Source: Chaetoceros tenuissimus (lineage: Eukaryota > Bacillariophyta > Thalassiosirophyceae > Chaetocerotales > Chaetocerotaceae). Taken from it: a stretch of 64,000 bases of DNA. The stretch's first letter is position 1. Each line of letters starts with the position of its first letter. Of this stretch, positions 30,539 to 41,959 are shown in pieces. A model generated the notes under the pieces. That model saw only the letters and a list, made by a program, of their open reading frames with translations, ran no database searches and had not been told where the DNA came from. A program made the translations under genes and the position numbers. The stretch lies in assembly GCA_021927905.1 (NCBI GenBank), contig BLLK01000047.1, positions 1,984,001 to 2,048,000 on the forward strand, written 5' to 3'.

Positions 30539-31973
30539 ATGTGTTTAGCAGGAGAAACAAAGACCGGTGGAATCAAGCGTGAGCAATCGAGTAACACCAC
30601 AGCTTGTACAGCTTATTTTGAAGAAGTAAGTGTTTTTTTTTCGTTAGGCTTCTCGAAATTTAACTTCCAATGCCTATGTTCTAACAAATGTTCTTTAGGA
30701 AACTGTATCCAACCCAAAACTTTATGAAGAAGCATGTTGGGCACTCAAGACTGCAAAAGCTCAAGGAATGATTGATGCTGAAAAAGATACAGCAGTACTT
30801 TTTCACTCCATGAACACTCACAAGTCATACCTTGATCATCTGAAAAAGGACACTCAATTTTCTTTCCATCAAAATTCAAATCACGCAATTGCTATCAAGA
30901 CAAATCCCCATCTTGGAGTTCTGAAGCAGCTAGTTCAGTGGGGTTTCGGACTTGAAGCAGCGTCAATGGAAGAAGTAAAACTCGCAGTGAATGCTGGTTG
31001 TCCTACCTCAAAAATTGTTTTTGATAGCCCAGTGAAAACTCGTCGTGAGATTGCAATTTGCCACGAGAAACTTCCTGGAATGCTCCTTAATGTAAACTGT
31101 ATTGAGGAACTTGAGAGAATACCAGAAAATCCAAACTTTGTATTGGGACTGAGAATCAATCCTTTGGTTGATACTAAAACAGAAAAAATCTTCCATGTAT
31201 CCAACAACGAGTCTAAATTCGGTACACCAATCGTTGAGAAGAATGCAATATTGGAAGCAATTAGAAAATACCCAATCACTGCATTGCATGTGCATAGTGG
31301 TACAGCCATGGTTGACTTGGACTGTGCTGTATCTGCCATCAAGTCAGTTGTAAATGTTGCCAAAGACGCAAACAAATTTTTGGCTGCACAAGGTCTTGAC
31401 CGTCGCATTACCACTATTGACATTGGTGGTGGAGTAAGACCAGAAATTTTGAACAGCAAGCACGAATCAAGAATGCAAAACTATGCTGCAGCATTAAAAA
31501 GAAATGTTCCTGATCTATGGACAGATTTCAAGATGGTAACTGAGTTCGGACAGTGGTCCTACTTTTACTCTGGTTTCGCTGCTTCTCAAGTTGAATACGC
31601 CCTCCAACGTGGAGAAACAAGAATAGCATACCTTCATCTTGGTGCGGACTTCTTAATGCGTGATGTCTACAACAGAAAGCCTCGTGGAATTGATTTCATT
31701 CCAGCTGGAGAAGCTAGAAATAGACATCTCGTCCGCACTGATATTGCCGGACCACTGTGCTTCGCTGGCGATTACTTGGACAAACAAGTCATGCTTCCAA
31801 AACTGGAAGAAGGTGATGAGGTACTTCTACTTAATACTGGTTCCAATGCATACGGACTGTGGTCTCGCCATTGTAGCCGTTCTATCCCTCAAATGATTGG
31901 AGTGGATATGCAAAATGAATCCTTAAATCGCCTCAGCGAACGCTTCAATCCATTTGTTGACGACATGTGGTAA
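30539..31973 (+). CDS. PLP-dependent decarboxylase (ornithine/DAP/arginine type)
   Basis: Fold-type III PLP decarboxylase family. Exons 30539-30625 and 30699-31973, intron 30626-30698 (73 bp), joining AYFEE to ETVSNPKLYEEA in frame. 453 residues. Visible: the PLP lysine in HAIAIKTNPHLGVLK, HVHSGTAMVDL, the phosphate-binding IDIGGGVRPEIL, and a C-terminal GPLCFAGDYL with the Cys that completes the second active site in the dimer. The usual EPGR phosphate motif reads EFGQ (VTEFGQWSYFYSGF). That departure and the WSRHCSRSIPQ end mark a divergent subgroup. Substrate may not be ornithine or diaminopimelate. No targeting signal. Confidence 0.88.
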
Positions 31974-32253
31974 ACTTATTGCGTCGGCGGAATTGTATTT
32001 TCAATAGTTTGCACTACTAGTTTGTAGTGTAGTTGTTATTTTATGGACGCGAAGAAGTCTCCTGTATATTATTATTGCTAGCCCTCTAATATTTCATGAA
32101 AAACATATACCTTAATCTTAGTACAGTTTACACTCTTTGACTTTGCCAATATTGTAATCGTAAGAAGTTGTCATTGTTGTATTCGTTTTTGTGAAGATCC
32201 TTTACGACAGCTTAAAGTCTACGTACTTTTTTCCTCTCCTTAAAAATCGTCCT

Positions 32254-33025
32254 TTATTTTCTCCTCAAAATGTGGCCAGTTTGTTGCATAGGCATGGATA
32301 TGTCGTAAACAGCACCAAGTGCTTTGACATGTTCAAAAGAGTTGCCATAACTCGTTTCATCCATTATATCTTCCGCCAAGAGCGAAAAAGGAGGCCCCAT
32401 ATGCTTTGATTCTTCGTGATTATCTCTCAACTTGCACTCAAGATATACAGTCCCACCGCTTTTTACATATTCACTGATTCTTGTACAGTATCCCTTTCTC
32501 ATATCTTTTTGAAGAGCTCCAAAGCTATCTTTGTCGTAAACCGCATCAAAGTTGTTCTCTAACTCAGGACGACGTTGAAGCACGTCTCCGATCATCAATT
32601 TTACTCGACCGCTTTCATGTGACCAGATGATCGTGTTATCCTTTTCTTCCTTTGTCCAATCCGCTTCAGATCCAAATTGTTTCTTCATTTCTTCCACCGC
32701 AGCAGGAACAAGGTCTATTGTGGTCAAACTATATCCATTGTCAAAAAGAATTTTTACCATTGGATCATCACCTGCTAGTGGTACAAATATAGATGTATCT
32801 TTTGGATCCCCTCCTACATATTGTTTGAAAATTGCAAGAGCTTTTTCGTGTGCGTCGGTATTAGTAACTTTCCACCTTGGATTTCCTCCAGATATAATGT
32901 CATTCCTAGGATTCAATATTTATGAATACCAAAATGATGAGTTATTTATGTGTGAGTAAAGAGAAGATGAAGCTATATAGCAAAGATGAATTAAAAGCCC
33001 CTTACCAGGTATCGCTCCAGCCCAT
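32254..33025 (-). CDS. Thiopurine-S-methyltransferase-like SAM methyltransferase
   Basis: Class I SAM-dependent methyltransferase of the TPMT family. Exon 1 is only 20 bp (33006-33025, MGWSDT-W), intron 32906-33005 (100 bp), exon 2 32254-32905. The splice creates the start GWSDTWNDIISGGNPRWKV, similar to the TPMT opening. 223 residues. SAM site: IFVPLAGDDPMVKILFDNGYSLTTIDL. Later DVYDKDSFGAL-type motif (AVYDKDSFGALQ) and GGTVYLECKL. TPMT relatives in algae are linked to halide/thiol methylation, so that is a possible role. Substrate unknown. An intron in the seventh codon makes the ATG hard for gene finders to catch. Confidence 0.88.
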
Positions 33026-33624
33026 AATTTTTGTCGATGATTGGTAACTTCTTTGTTGGATATATCTACTGAAGGCAAGAGATCTTTGCGAAAATGAAAG
33101 CAAACAGACTAGATATGCGCCCTTTCTCATTTATGTATTATATGGCAGATCTTTAGCTGAAGGTAAAGAACAATAGTATCAATGGATCAGCTAAATGAGT
33201 TTTGAATACGTGTCGTACCAAGTAAGACCATGTATGACACTAGTACCAAGAACGGTACCACATCACAACACATCAATCATAAACGAAGACGGAAGATGCG
33301 AAATAGAAAAGTGAAAGAAAATTACACCGGATTAACCCCCATTTAACCATTTGATTTAACCATTTGATTTAACCGTCCTCTTTGGTTTCCTTTTGCAGGC
33401 TTGTGAGAGAGATGGTTGATGATGGTTGTTTCAGTTTGACTTGTGTAAATCGATGCCAAGAACAATAAACACTATGATCAATATGGAATGTCTGATCATT
33501 TACTTGTAGAAACCGATATTAATCTTCAGGATTCGGATCTCATAAAAGAAAAGATCAACTCGGCGACCCAGTCTAGTTCTATATATTTTTTTATTTATTA
33601 CACAATATTCATCTAGAAGAAAAT
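33026..33624. other. Intergenic with a 13-bp tandem repeat
   Basis: 599 bp between the 5' end of the TPMT-like gene and the 3' end of the DPxM-repeat gene. Holds 2.6 copies of ATTTAACCATTTG at 33341-33374. No gene recognised. Confidence 0.5.
33341..33374. repeat. 13-bp tandem repeat, 2.6 copies
   Basis: ATTTAACCATTTG is repeated twice exactly and then partly. Confidence 0.85.
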
Positions 33625-34352
33625 TTATAGTTCTGCTGCGAAAGCTTTCTTCATCTGCTCCATTTGAGCTGCCATAGCTGGATCACCCATCATTTTCTGC
33701 ATAGCCTCCATGTAGTTTTTCATCATTGGATCGTTTTGCATAGCTTGGATTTGTTGAAGGAATTTTGGATCTTTCATCATTTTCATAGCCTCAGCCATTA
33801 CTGCTGGATCATTCATTGATTGCATTGCCTGTGCCATACTATCCATTGCGCCAGCTTTCATTTGTTGCTGTCCTTGTTTAACCTTTGGTTGTCGAAACAT
33901 GCAAAAAGTTAGTGATAACACAAGATAACAGCGATCAAAACCCAAATGACCATTAAGGTCATTGAATTTATATATCCAAGCAAGTTACTTACCATATGTT
34001 CAGCTTGTGCTTGCATTCTAGCAGCTGTTTGTGGGTCGTTCATCATCTCTGTCATCTTTTTCTGTGATTCTTTGAATTCCTTACTCTTTTCGAATTGTTT
34101 CATCTGCTTCTTGAATTCGGGAGAATTCATCATTTGCTGAGCTTCAGCCATTAGTTCTGGATTCTTTAAATCTTCCATTAGCTGTGCCATCAACACTGGA
34201 TCCTTTGCAGCCTGTTGAAGTCCTTGGAATCCAGTTTGCATATCACGAATAGCGTCTGCTTGTGGATCTTCTCCCCTACGGTATCCATCTTGGGCATATG
34301 CAGAAGATGCGAAAAGAAGAGCAGTGGAGAGCAAAGTCTTGAAGAATTTCAT
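33625..34352 (-). CDS. Secreted/ER Met-rich protein with DPxxM (STI1-like) repeats
   Basis: Exons 33993-34352 and 33625-33882, intron 33883-33992 (110 bp), joining AEHM to VKQGQQQM. 205 residues. A clear signal peptide (MKFFKTLLSTALLFASSAYA) precedes a mature part made almost wholly of amphipathic helices with repeated units such as KDPVLMAQLMEDLKNPELM, NDPAVMAEAMKMMKDP, NDPMMKNYM and GDPAMAAQMEQM. Such DP-spaced, Met-rich helices resemble the STI1/DP domains of Hop, ubiquilin and Tic40, which cradle hydrophobic client segments. No HDEL signal, so secretion, the ER, or the plastid periphery are all possible. Function unproven. A chaperone-like role is inferred. Confidence 0.75.
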
Positions 34353-34835
34353 GATCTAATTGAGGATGATAAGTATAAAAATTATTGAATTGTGGAAAAG
34401 AGTTCTTGTGTACGTAGAGGTAAACTAGTGTGTGTTCCAAGTTGAAGTTGTTTTGATTGTGATGCATTCATCATTCCAGTTGGCAATGAAAAAACCGCGA
34501 AATGAAAATTATGAAACTAGCAGGTAGCCAAATAAGGTTAATCTATTCGGCTATCCATTACTCATGGAGGTGGGGGGGGAAGGAGGGCTTACTTTTTCTA
34601 GGAAACACGTTGTGAGTATTGTCATTTTTATACAAAAATCAATATCGAGGAGTTTTCTACGTATGATAAAAATGCCAAGTTTAGAACATAAGAACTGCAG
34701 CAACAATATGATCCTAAATATTTTCAAGTAAAATCCTCCTTGTGCTATTATCGTAAGGTTATGAAGGAGGGTGTTCTGTACTAGTTTGTCTTTTGCAGAT
34801 TTGAAATCTATGCCGTTCAGATATTATTTGAAACC
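34353..34835. other. Intergenic, G-rich tract
   Basis: 483 bp. Apart from a poly-G run (GGTGGGGGGGGAAGGAGGG, near 34570) nothing distinctive is seen. Confidence 0.5.
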
Positions 34836-36013
34836 TTATAGCTCATCGTGACCTTCTGACAAAATCTTTCGAATAGAATCCTTTTGCTTCTGACTCAAGG
34901 AATCTGGGAAATCAACCTCAAAAGTAATGTACAAGTCACCGAATCCACGGCCACTTCGTCTTGGCATACCCTTTGTTGGTACTCTCATTACGTGATCACA
35001 TTCTGTCACACCATCCACATCAACTGTAAATTTATGTCCATCTACATGGGTCAATTCCAATGAAAATCCAGTCTAACATTGACAAACATGTATGAGATGA
35101 AGCTAAAAATTAAAATAAACGTATTGAAGCAAAAAGTACTTACCAATGCGTCTACAAGAGGAATCTCCTTATTCATGTATAAATTATCGCCGTCTCTCTT
35201 GAACTCAGGATGTGGAATTTCCATCAAAACAAAGTGGAGATGACCAGGTTCAAAACCAGGCTTTTCATCTGTAACTCCTTCGAAAGTAATGCGCTCATTA
35301 GGTCTCATTCCCTTCGATACATCAATAGTCAATTCAATCTTTTCAGTTTCTGTTTTTTGTGGACAAGCTTTACAGTTATTTCTCCAAGACTTTCCACGAG
35401 CAATACAGCGTGGATCATTCATTTGAACTTGTTGAACAAATCCTGGAGCAATTTGCTGTCTAGCAACCTTGACTCCTGGTCCGGAACATTCTGGGTCTTT
35501 TCTCATACAATCCTCCCATCTCTTACAAAGCACTTCACGTACATACTCAACGTCAAGAGTCTCACCCAAATAAAATTGCTTCAAAGTCAATCTCAATGGA
35601 ATCTCTACAGAATCAGTTCTTCTCACTCCATCATCTCTTTGTCTTCGGCCACCAAAACCACCACCAAAGAATTCTTCAAAAGGGTCAAATCCACCACCGA
35701 AAGGATCACCTCCTCCACCACCACCACGCTCTTCATGCCGCTTCAATCCTTCTTCACCGCGAGTGTCATAAACTTCTTTGAGAGTTTCGTCACTAAGCAC
35801 TTCGTATGCTCTAGCAATCTCTGCGAACTTTTGAGCATCTCCGCCTTTGTCAGGATGATGTTCGAGGGACTTTTGTCGGTAAGCCTTTTTAATTTCCTTT
35901 GTAGTCGCACGACGCGAAATACCTAGCAGGGTATAAAAATCTTCCGCGATTGCGAGAGTAATGAGGGAGACTAGTTGAAACAACCTCAAGAGTCTAGAAT
36001 AGTTGTTTGGCAT
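34836..36013 (-). CDS. DNAJB11: ER-lumenal DnaJ (ERdj3/DNAJB11-like) with HDEL tail
   Basis: Co-chaperone of ER Hsp70 (BiP). Exons 35144-36013 and 34836-35072, intron 35073-35143 (71 bp), joining LVDAL to TGFSLELTHVDG. 368 residues. Signal peptide (RLLRLFQLVSLITLAIAED), J-domain at about 25-90 with HHPDKGG, a Gly/Phe-rich region (GGGGGDPFGGGFDPFEEFFGGG), a substrate domain with a Cys-bearing insert (CKRWEDC ... CSGPG ... DPRCIARGKSW ... CKACP), then the C-terminal beta domain. The last four residues are HDEL, the ER-retrieval signal, which fixes the location. The tail exon is easily missed without splicing. Confidence 0.95.
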
Positions 36014-36950
36014 TGTTGTTTTTTTTCAAAATATGAAAGTTATCACTCTCTTCTTTTTAACAGTAGATAATTTTTCAGGTGCTTCCAAATGACGCTAGTA
36101 GAAGGCTATATGATACCTTTTGTTGTTTTGAAGTGGCGCCTGCGTCGTGTTCAAGTAATGAGTTACTTTTCTTGCCCATGTATCCAAGGAGCCCAAGTAG
36201 CAGAGCATTTCTAGCTTATCCATAGAAAACTCAAAACTTTTCCCAGTTTAAAAATGACCGATAGGAAAGAGAAAGTAAGAAGGAATAAGATAGTTCCACG
36301 TGGAAGAAAAAATTAAATTTTGACACACGAGTACAGTAGTCTAGGAAAGGTAGGACGTCCGAGAATTGAATGAGAGAAGTTCGGACTTCGGAGACGAGTT
36401 GAAAGTTTCAAAGTGTAAAGTGGAAAACAGTTTTGATTTCATTATTAGGATAATAGTCTAGCTATCTGATCTGATCTCTCTTTGATACAATTACATGCAT
36501 CAGGGTATGAAAGAGCACTGTATGAATATATGAAAGGAATAAAGTGTAATTATTGATAAAGATTGATCTAAAATAAACATGTCTTCCCTCATTATAGATG
36601 CCAAGTTATTATTCCAAGAAGAGCAGGATCTTTTTAAATTTGCAAGTATCGCAGGATTCCTACTAGCATTTACCTGTTCATATGTATTCATACTTGTGAA
36701 AGGATGCAGATCTCTTGAGACAGATACAAATAGTTTTGGTGTATGGATTTGACTAAACAAAATCATATTTGTAAGATTTAACATAACATTCAAATAGACA
36801 AAGCGGATTGGGGGCTGACCGGAATTGTATTCATATTTTATAATCATAAATTTACTTTATGTAAATGTAATTATATCATTATTCATATATAATTAATATC
36901 AGAAGTTTATTATTGCATACAACAGACATGTGAGTGGAGGTAAAAATATG
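36014..36950. other. Intergenic, no supported gene
   Basis: 937 bp. A 115-residue minus-strand frame (36500-36847) has ordinary AT-rich content and no motif, so I do not call it a gene. Confidence 0.5.
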
Positions 36951-38129
36951 TTAAACGTCGGCAACAGCTTGTCTATTTTCCTCCCTTTCCTTGATTAAGT
37001 TCTTCAAAAAGAATTCGCCTGCCTTATAGCTACTTCTAACAAGTGGACCACTTGCGACATATTTGAAACCCATTCCTTCTGCTTCTTCTTGCCATTCCTG
37101 ATATTTTTCAGGAGTGACATACTCCTTCACTGGTAAATGTCGTTTGCTTGGTTGTAAATACTGTCCAAAGGTGACCACATCTACGTCTATGTTTCTCAAA
37201 TCTTGCAATGTTTGACGAATGTCGTCATCATTCTCGCCTAGTCCTAGCATGATTGATGTCTTTGTTAGTGCAATATCATTTACTTTCTTCACATGTTCAA
37301 GCACGGATAAGGATTGACTATATCCAGCCCTATGATCTCTTACTCGTCGTTGCAACCTTTCGACAGTCTCGATGTTATGAGCATAGACATCAAGTCCAGA
37401 TGTTGCAACATTTTCTACCAAGTTCAAATCACCGCGGAAGTCAGGTGTGAGGGCTTCTACTAATATGTTCTTGCCGACTGCTGCATGCTTTTCTTTCAAC
37501 TTCATTACAACCTTACGAAAGTGACCAGAACCTTGATCTTCCAAGTCATCTCTATCTACACTTGTAAGAACCACATAATCTAATCCCCACTTGCGAATTG
37601 CTTCTGCAACCTTTTCTGGTTCCTCTGGGTCTAGTGGACCAGGTTTTCTACTAGTCTTCACAGCACAAAATGAACATCCTCTCGTACAAGTATCTCCCAT
37701 AATCATTATAGTGGCTGTTGCAGCAGAATGTTCATCTCCCTCGCCGCCACCTCCCCAACACTCACCAATGTTGGGACATTTTGCTTCTTCGCACACTGTA
37801 GCTAGACCTAATTCTCGCACAGTTGATCTCAATGACAGATAATTTTCTGAAGTTGCTGGTTGTGCTTTCAACCATGATGGTTTGGGCAATATATTTGCTG
37901 GTCTAGGAGGTGCTTTACGTCTAACAATCTTATCCGATGCCATGTTGTCGTTATCAGAATCGTTTGTAAAATCATGAATATCAGAAGCATCATTAGCCAA
38001 TTGTGCTCGTAACGCTTCCAATCTAGGTTTCGTCTGAGTGACTGTTACTTCTTCGAGTTTTGCGCTGCTTTTATATCTACGCCCACAGCCAATTTGGTTT
38101 AGATTTCTTAAGAGACGTGTTGATATCAT
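36951..38129 (-). CDS. LIAS: Lipoyl synthase, probably mitochondrial
   Basis: Radical-SAM enzyme that inserts two sulfurs into protein-bound octanoate to make lipoyl groups. 392 residues, no intron. Two iron-sulfur sites are complete: the auxiliary cluster [12 protein letters not shown] and the radical-SAM CTRGCSFC. The auxiliary cluster's conserved serine lies in the C-terminal RSSYKAGEF. Other landmarks are [18 protein letters not shown] and [11 protein letters not shown]. The N-terminus ([20 protein letters not shown]) is Arg-rich, hydroxylated and without a signal peptide, so mitochondrial import fits better than plastid. A short Gly-rich insert follows the first cluster ([12 protein letters not shown]). 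Confidence 0.96.
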   Translation of the reverse strand: MISTRLLRNLNQIGCGRRYKSSAKLEEVTVTQTKPRLEALRAQLANDASDIHDFTNDSDNDNMASDKIVRRKAPPRPANILPKPSWLKAQPATSENYLSLRSTVRELGLATVCEEAKCPNIGECWGGGGEGDEHSAATATIMIMGDTCTRGCSFCAVKTSRKPGPLDPEEPEKVAEAIRKWGLDYVVLTSVDRDDLEDQGSGHFRKVVMKLKEKHAAVGKNILVEALTPDFRGDLNLVENVATSGLDVYAHNIETVERLQRRVRDHRAGYSQSLSVLEHVKKVNDIALTKTSIMLGLGENDDDIRQTLQDLRNIDVDVVTFGQYLQPSKRHLPVKEYVTPEKYQEWQEEAEGMGFKYVASGPLVRSSYKAGEFFLKNLIKEREENRQAVADV

Positions 38130-38623
38130 TTGAATCTTCTATTCCGATAATGGATTGAATTGGAATTAATTGTATTAAATGTATCTATTTCGTAGAAGTT
38201 CTTGTGTACTATGTATGCATTGAACTATTGCCTCCGGTGTGTGCGTTGTTTTTTCTCTTCTTTCTTGTGATAAGGATAATAATGACGGAGGGGGCATTAA
38301 ATAGCTAGGTAGGGACGATTAGCAAGCCGGCCGGTGGCCTCTTTTTTAAAGAAGAAAAGGGTGCAATAGTACTTACTCAACTCGTAGACAAAGATAGCTC
38401 ATTTTCTGTAGGATCTGGGTATAAAAGCTTGTGAATAGTTATGTTGTAAGTAAAAAATACAAGTTAGCTGATAATATTGAGTCATTTTCTGCGATTCCAG
38501 GTCTTCATGGATACAACGTCATTGTCAGATCTCGAGCCGAACACGTATGCAAAGTATTATTTAGGTCGCCGTCCATAAAGTAATTATCTTCTACGTTAAC
38601 TTTAGCTATTTAGAATCAAAGAA
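38130..38623. other. Intergenic, no gene seen
   Basis: 494 bp between the 5' end of the lipoyl synthase gene and the 3' end of the aminotransferase gene. Contains a GCCGGCCGG run near 38323. Nothing else recognised. Confidence 0.45.
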
Positions 38624-39945
38624 TCATTTCGCATTCTTCACTCGTTCAATCCAAGTTGGCCAGAATCTGCGAAATCTCTTCAATCCTTCTTTTGCAGTTT
38701 CCACTCCCCCTGCATATGATATCCTGAAACGGCGATCTCCAAGATCTCCAGCAGGATCCTCAAAATCAATACCGGGAGTAATAGCCACATATTCTTCTTC
38801 AAGAAGTGCTTTGCACATTGCCACGCTGCCAAAGCCCGGTGCAATATTCTCTTGCCCTAGATCAATGTAGATGTAAAAGCCTCCATCTGCTGGAGCAATG
38901 TTCTCAGACTTGATGTCAGGAATATGGGAGAGTTCTTCCAAAATGATTGATCTGGATTTTCTATACTTTTCCACGTGAGTTTCTAGTTCTTCAATCGTTT
39001 CGGAATCCCAGCACTTTAATGCTGCAGTTTGGGATATAGTTGGTGCATTGATAAACATATTTTGCTGCAAAGAGTTGATTGGTTCAACTAAGTGATCTGG
39101 TATGATCATCCAACCCAAACGCCATCCAGACACTGTAAATGATCATTGTAAGCCATGAAAAAATGAATGTATATCTGTAAAGATAATCACGTATACTTAC
39201 TTGAGTAGTACTTTGAGAAACTATTGATAATAATTGCATTTGATGAGTATTGCAACGCAGTAGCTTCTTCTTTTCCATAGGATATTCCGTGATAAATTTC
39301 ATCTGAAAGAAATTGGATACCTTCCTCATCACACAATTCACATAATCCCTTCAATTCTTCAGGTGTCAACATGGCGCCGGTAGGATTAGAAGGACTGCTC
39401 AAAATTAATCCATTGATTTTCTTTATGTTGTTTTCTCTTCTGTATTCTATTTCGGTCTTGAGTTCTTTAGCAGTGAGTTTGAACTCGGAATTTATTTTCA
39501 CATTTGCAATTTCCACACCTAATGCACCTGATATGTTTCTGTAACATGGATATCCTGATGATGCTACTGCAACAGTATCACCTACATCAAAACAAGCAGT
39601 GAAAACCAAAAGAAAAGCGCCGCTGCTACCTGTGGTCACAACTATCTTCTTTGTATCTACACTATCTGCTTGTATATCTTTATATTTGTTGATATAGTGC
39701 TGAGATATCTTTTCTCTCAATGGAATCAAACCAAATGCGTCTGTATAACCCATTACATTCCTCACAGAAAGAGATTCTCCAGCTGCAGCTGCTACAGTCT
39801 TCGGAGCACCTGATTCAGGCTGTCCCACCTCGCAATGAATGACATCTTTCCCCTCACTTTGAAGCTCATTGGCACGTTGTAAAACATCCATAACTTTGAA
39901 TGATGGCACAGAGGTTGCCCTCTTTGAAACCTTTGGAACGACCAT
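38624..39945 (-). CDS. Class I PLP aminotransferase
   Basis: Aspartate/alanine-type aminotransferase, fold-type I. Exons 39201-39945 and 38624-39132, intron 39133-39200 (68 bp), giving SFSKYYS-MSGWRLGWM, which holds the Schiff-base Lys of the family motif SxSKxxxxxGxRxGW. 417 residues. Other motifs: HCEVGQPESGAP, GYTDAFGLIPLREKI, SSPSNPTGAML, FLSDEIYHGISYG, and the C-terminal RFRISYAGG with the substrate-carboxylate Arg. The set resembles prokaryotic-style subfamily I gamma enzymes. No targeting peptide, so cytosolic. Amino-acid partner cannot be stated. Confidence 0.94.
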
Positions 39946-40258
39946 GATTCTTTATTTAATATTAATAAATTATGAAGGACTCGAAAGTGTGAAGTGTGGT
40001 AGTAGGTAGTAGCTAGACTACGAGAAAAAAGGAAGGAGGAGATTGGTTGTATGTGACTCTTTCGTCTGGCAATCGTCACGAAGGGGGCTTTGTATCAGAT
40101 TTCACCCCATTGATAGTAGGAAAATCACATCAAAAAATGACGGCGTCTAAAGAATAACAATAATATGAATAATGTATTCTATTCTTAGGAATGTAACTGA
40201 ATCATGCGTCTATGTCAAAACCTTTAGTTTTTATTTCTTATCATGTTAGGTAATTATT
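39946..40258. other. Intergenic, no gene seen
   Basis: 313 bp, AT-rich, between the 5' end of the aminotransferase and the 3' end of the cytochrome b5 fusion gene. Confidence 0.4.
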
Positions 40259-41959
40259 TTAGAGGCTTTTGTGGATTTGCCCATCTACCTTTTCTTCGAT
40301 CTGAACTCGCCACTTATCAGTGTACGAACGTAATGATAGTAGGAAACCTTCTGATGTTTTAATGTCGTTTCCTTTCAGAGATGGGATATCAGTAGGGCAC
40401 AATTCTCCAATGTAAAAAGATTTAAGATAAAGAAAAGATTGGCGAGAAACATGATACATTTCGAAGAAGCATGTGCAATCAATATTCAATGCTTGTGTAG
40501 GTATTATCCCCGCTCCACCGGGGTGCTGGTCTAGCCACCTTGTAATGTCCAATACCATTCCGTCTATGATGATTAGAATCTCATTATTACTTGGATTGTC
40601 ATTTCTAGCCTTGACTTCACTGTATCTGATGTACTTGTCTTTGCGAACTCTTGATTTGAATGATGCTTGTTGAGAGAGACATAAATCAGATAGTGATTGT
40701 AATCCAAGAATTTCTGCAGCATGCGACATTGCATTTGCTTCGGAGAGTTCCAAAGCAAATTTATATTCATCGGGATAAAGTTGACTCATGATAAACAGTA
40801 AGACTCTATCAAATGTACAACAGTCAATATCAACCATACAATGTATACCATCAGAAGGAGCATCTGGACTACGATCTGACTCTGGAAGATTAAAATCAAT
40901 GTTTGCATCTTTACTTCCATTTTCAGTTTCGTGAACTTTATATTTTCCCCTACCTGCTTGAACGTACTTTGTTAGATTAATACACGGAGCTAGTAACGTC
41001 CTTCTTACAGGGAACCACTCCTTATCATTGGTGGTAACATGAATGACATCTGATGGTAGTGCATCTTCTGGAAGACGCTGCCCTCCATCTATTCGAACAG
41101 TATCTGGATTCGACGCAGCGATAAAGAACTTTGTGTTTTCGCAAATTCTTCCACGAATAGGCTCATCAAGAAGAGCCTGGCCAGATGTAAGGTTAGCCTC
41201 GTCTTCTGGATCTGCTTCAATTTTGACTCTAGAAACACGACATACCAATTCCGACCCATCGAGTAATATGATTAAACATTCATTTGTTGTCACAATTGAT
41301 GATTTGATGTGTTGCAGTAACTTTTCAGAAATTTCTGCTGCTGAAAATATAATAGCACCATTGTCATTATCTTCACTGGTTGTATAACGCAAAAAGATCT
41401 CGAATTCGGCCGCAGAGAGATTTTCGTAATCATGAAGAGTAGATGTTTTATTCTCTACTTTCTCTATTCTAGAACAGCATGTTACATCATAAACAGCATC
41501 GACGCATATCTTGTTCACAAAGCAATGACATTGTGAGAGATAAATTGTATTCTTCTCTAAATTGCTTTTTTCGATAGGTATTGCTCGTAGAACAAAAACT
41601 GGAATTTCATGGAAATGAATGAGAATAGGATCTTTGCCATCGACCGATGTGTCTAAATTTGCTTCATCCTTCTGTCCAATTTGCTGCGTGTGTTGCTTTA
41701 CTAATTGAAGTCCAGAATCATCAGTACCTACACATGATTTGTCAACAGCAAATAAACATGAATTCCCAATATCTCCATTGAAAGAATCTAAAATATCTGG
41801 ATTTGATTGCAAAAGCTTCTCCAAAGATTTTACTTTGAAGCTGCCAGTGGAAGAATTGGTCTTTTCTATTGGCTTTACATTAGACTCGAAGTCAGATGCC
41901 AGTGTTCTATCACCGACTCTATTCTTTCTTCTGTTCGGTCCATTAATTGATGCCTTCAT
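40259..41959 (-). CDS. BTB/SKP1-like plus cytochrome b5 domain protein
   Basis: 566 residues, no intron. The C-terminal part is a cytochrome b5-type heme domain (about 440-525): YIRYSEVKARND, IIIDGMVLDITRWLDQHPGG at about 465-482 with the first heme His, and a second candidate His in EMYHVSRQ near 503, followed by YIGEL. The middle (about 300-430) resembles a SKP1/BTB fold: VIHVTTNDKEWFPVRRTLLAPC, then VDIDCCTFDRVLLFIMSQLYPDEYKF and ALELSEANAMSHAAEILGLQSLSDLC. The first ~290 residues are acidic with a beta-rich region and no motif I know. No membrane anchor. Heme binding plus a ubiquitin-ligase adaptor-like module suggests a sensor role, but that is inference. Confidence 0.8.
   Translation of the reverse strand: MKASINGPNRRKNRVGDRTLASDFESNVKPIEKTNSSTGSFKVKSLEKLLQSNPDILDSFNGDIGNSCLFAVDKSCVGTDDSGLQLVKQHTQQIGQKDEANLDTSVDGKDPILIHFHEIPVFVLRAIPIEKSNLEKNTIYLSQCHCFVNKICVDAVYDVTCCSRIEKVENKTSTLHDYENLSAAEFEIFLRYTTSEDNDNGAIIFSAAEISEKLLQHIKSSIVTTNECLIILLDGSELVCRVSRVKIEADPEDEANLTSGQALLDEPIRGRICENTKFFIAASNPDTVRIDGGQRLPEDALPSDVIHVTTNDKEWFPVRRTLLAPCINLTKYVQAGRGKYKVHETENGSKDANIDFNLPESDRSPDAPSDGIHCMVDIDCCTFDRVLLFIMSQLYPDEYKFALELSEANAMSHAAEILGLQSLSDLCLSQQASFKSRVRKDKYIRYSEVKARNDNPSNNEILIIIDGMVLDITRWLDQHPGGAGIIPTQALNIDCTCFFEMYHVSRQSFLYLKSFYIGELCPTDIPSLKGNDIKTSEGFLLSLRSYTDKWRVQIEEKVDGQIHKSL

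Noticed and set aside
30935-31459. 174-residue minus-strand frame opposite the PLP decarboxylase
   Set aside because: Antisense shadow of a conserved coding region.
35210-35926. 238-residue plus-strand frame opposite the DnaJ gene
   Set aside because: Antisense shadow of the DnaJ coding sequence. No start context or motif.
36500-36847. 115-residue minus-strand frame in an intergenic region
   Set aside because: AT-rich composition, no motif, no neighbouring exon.
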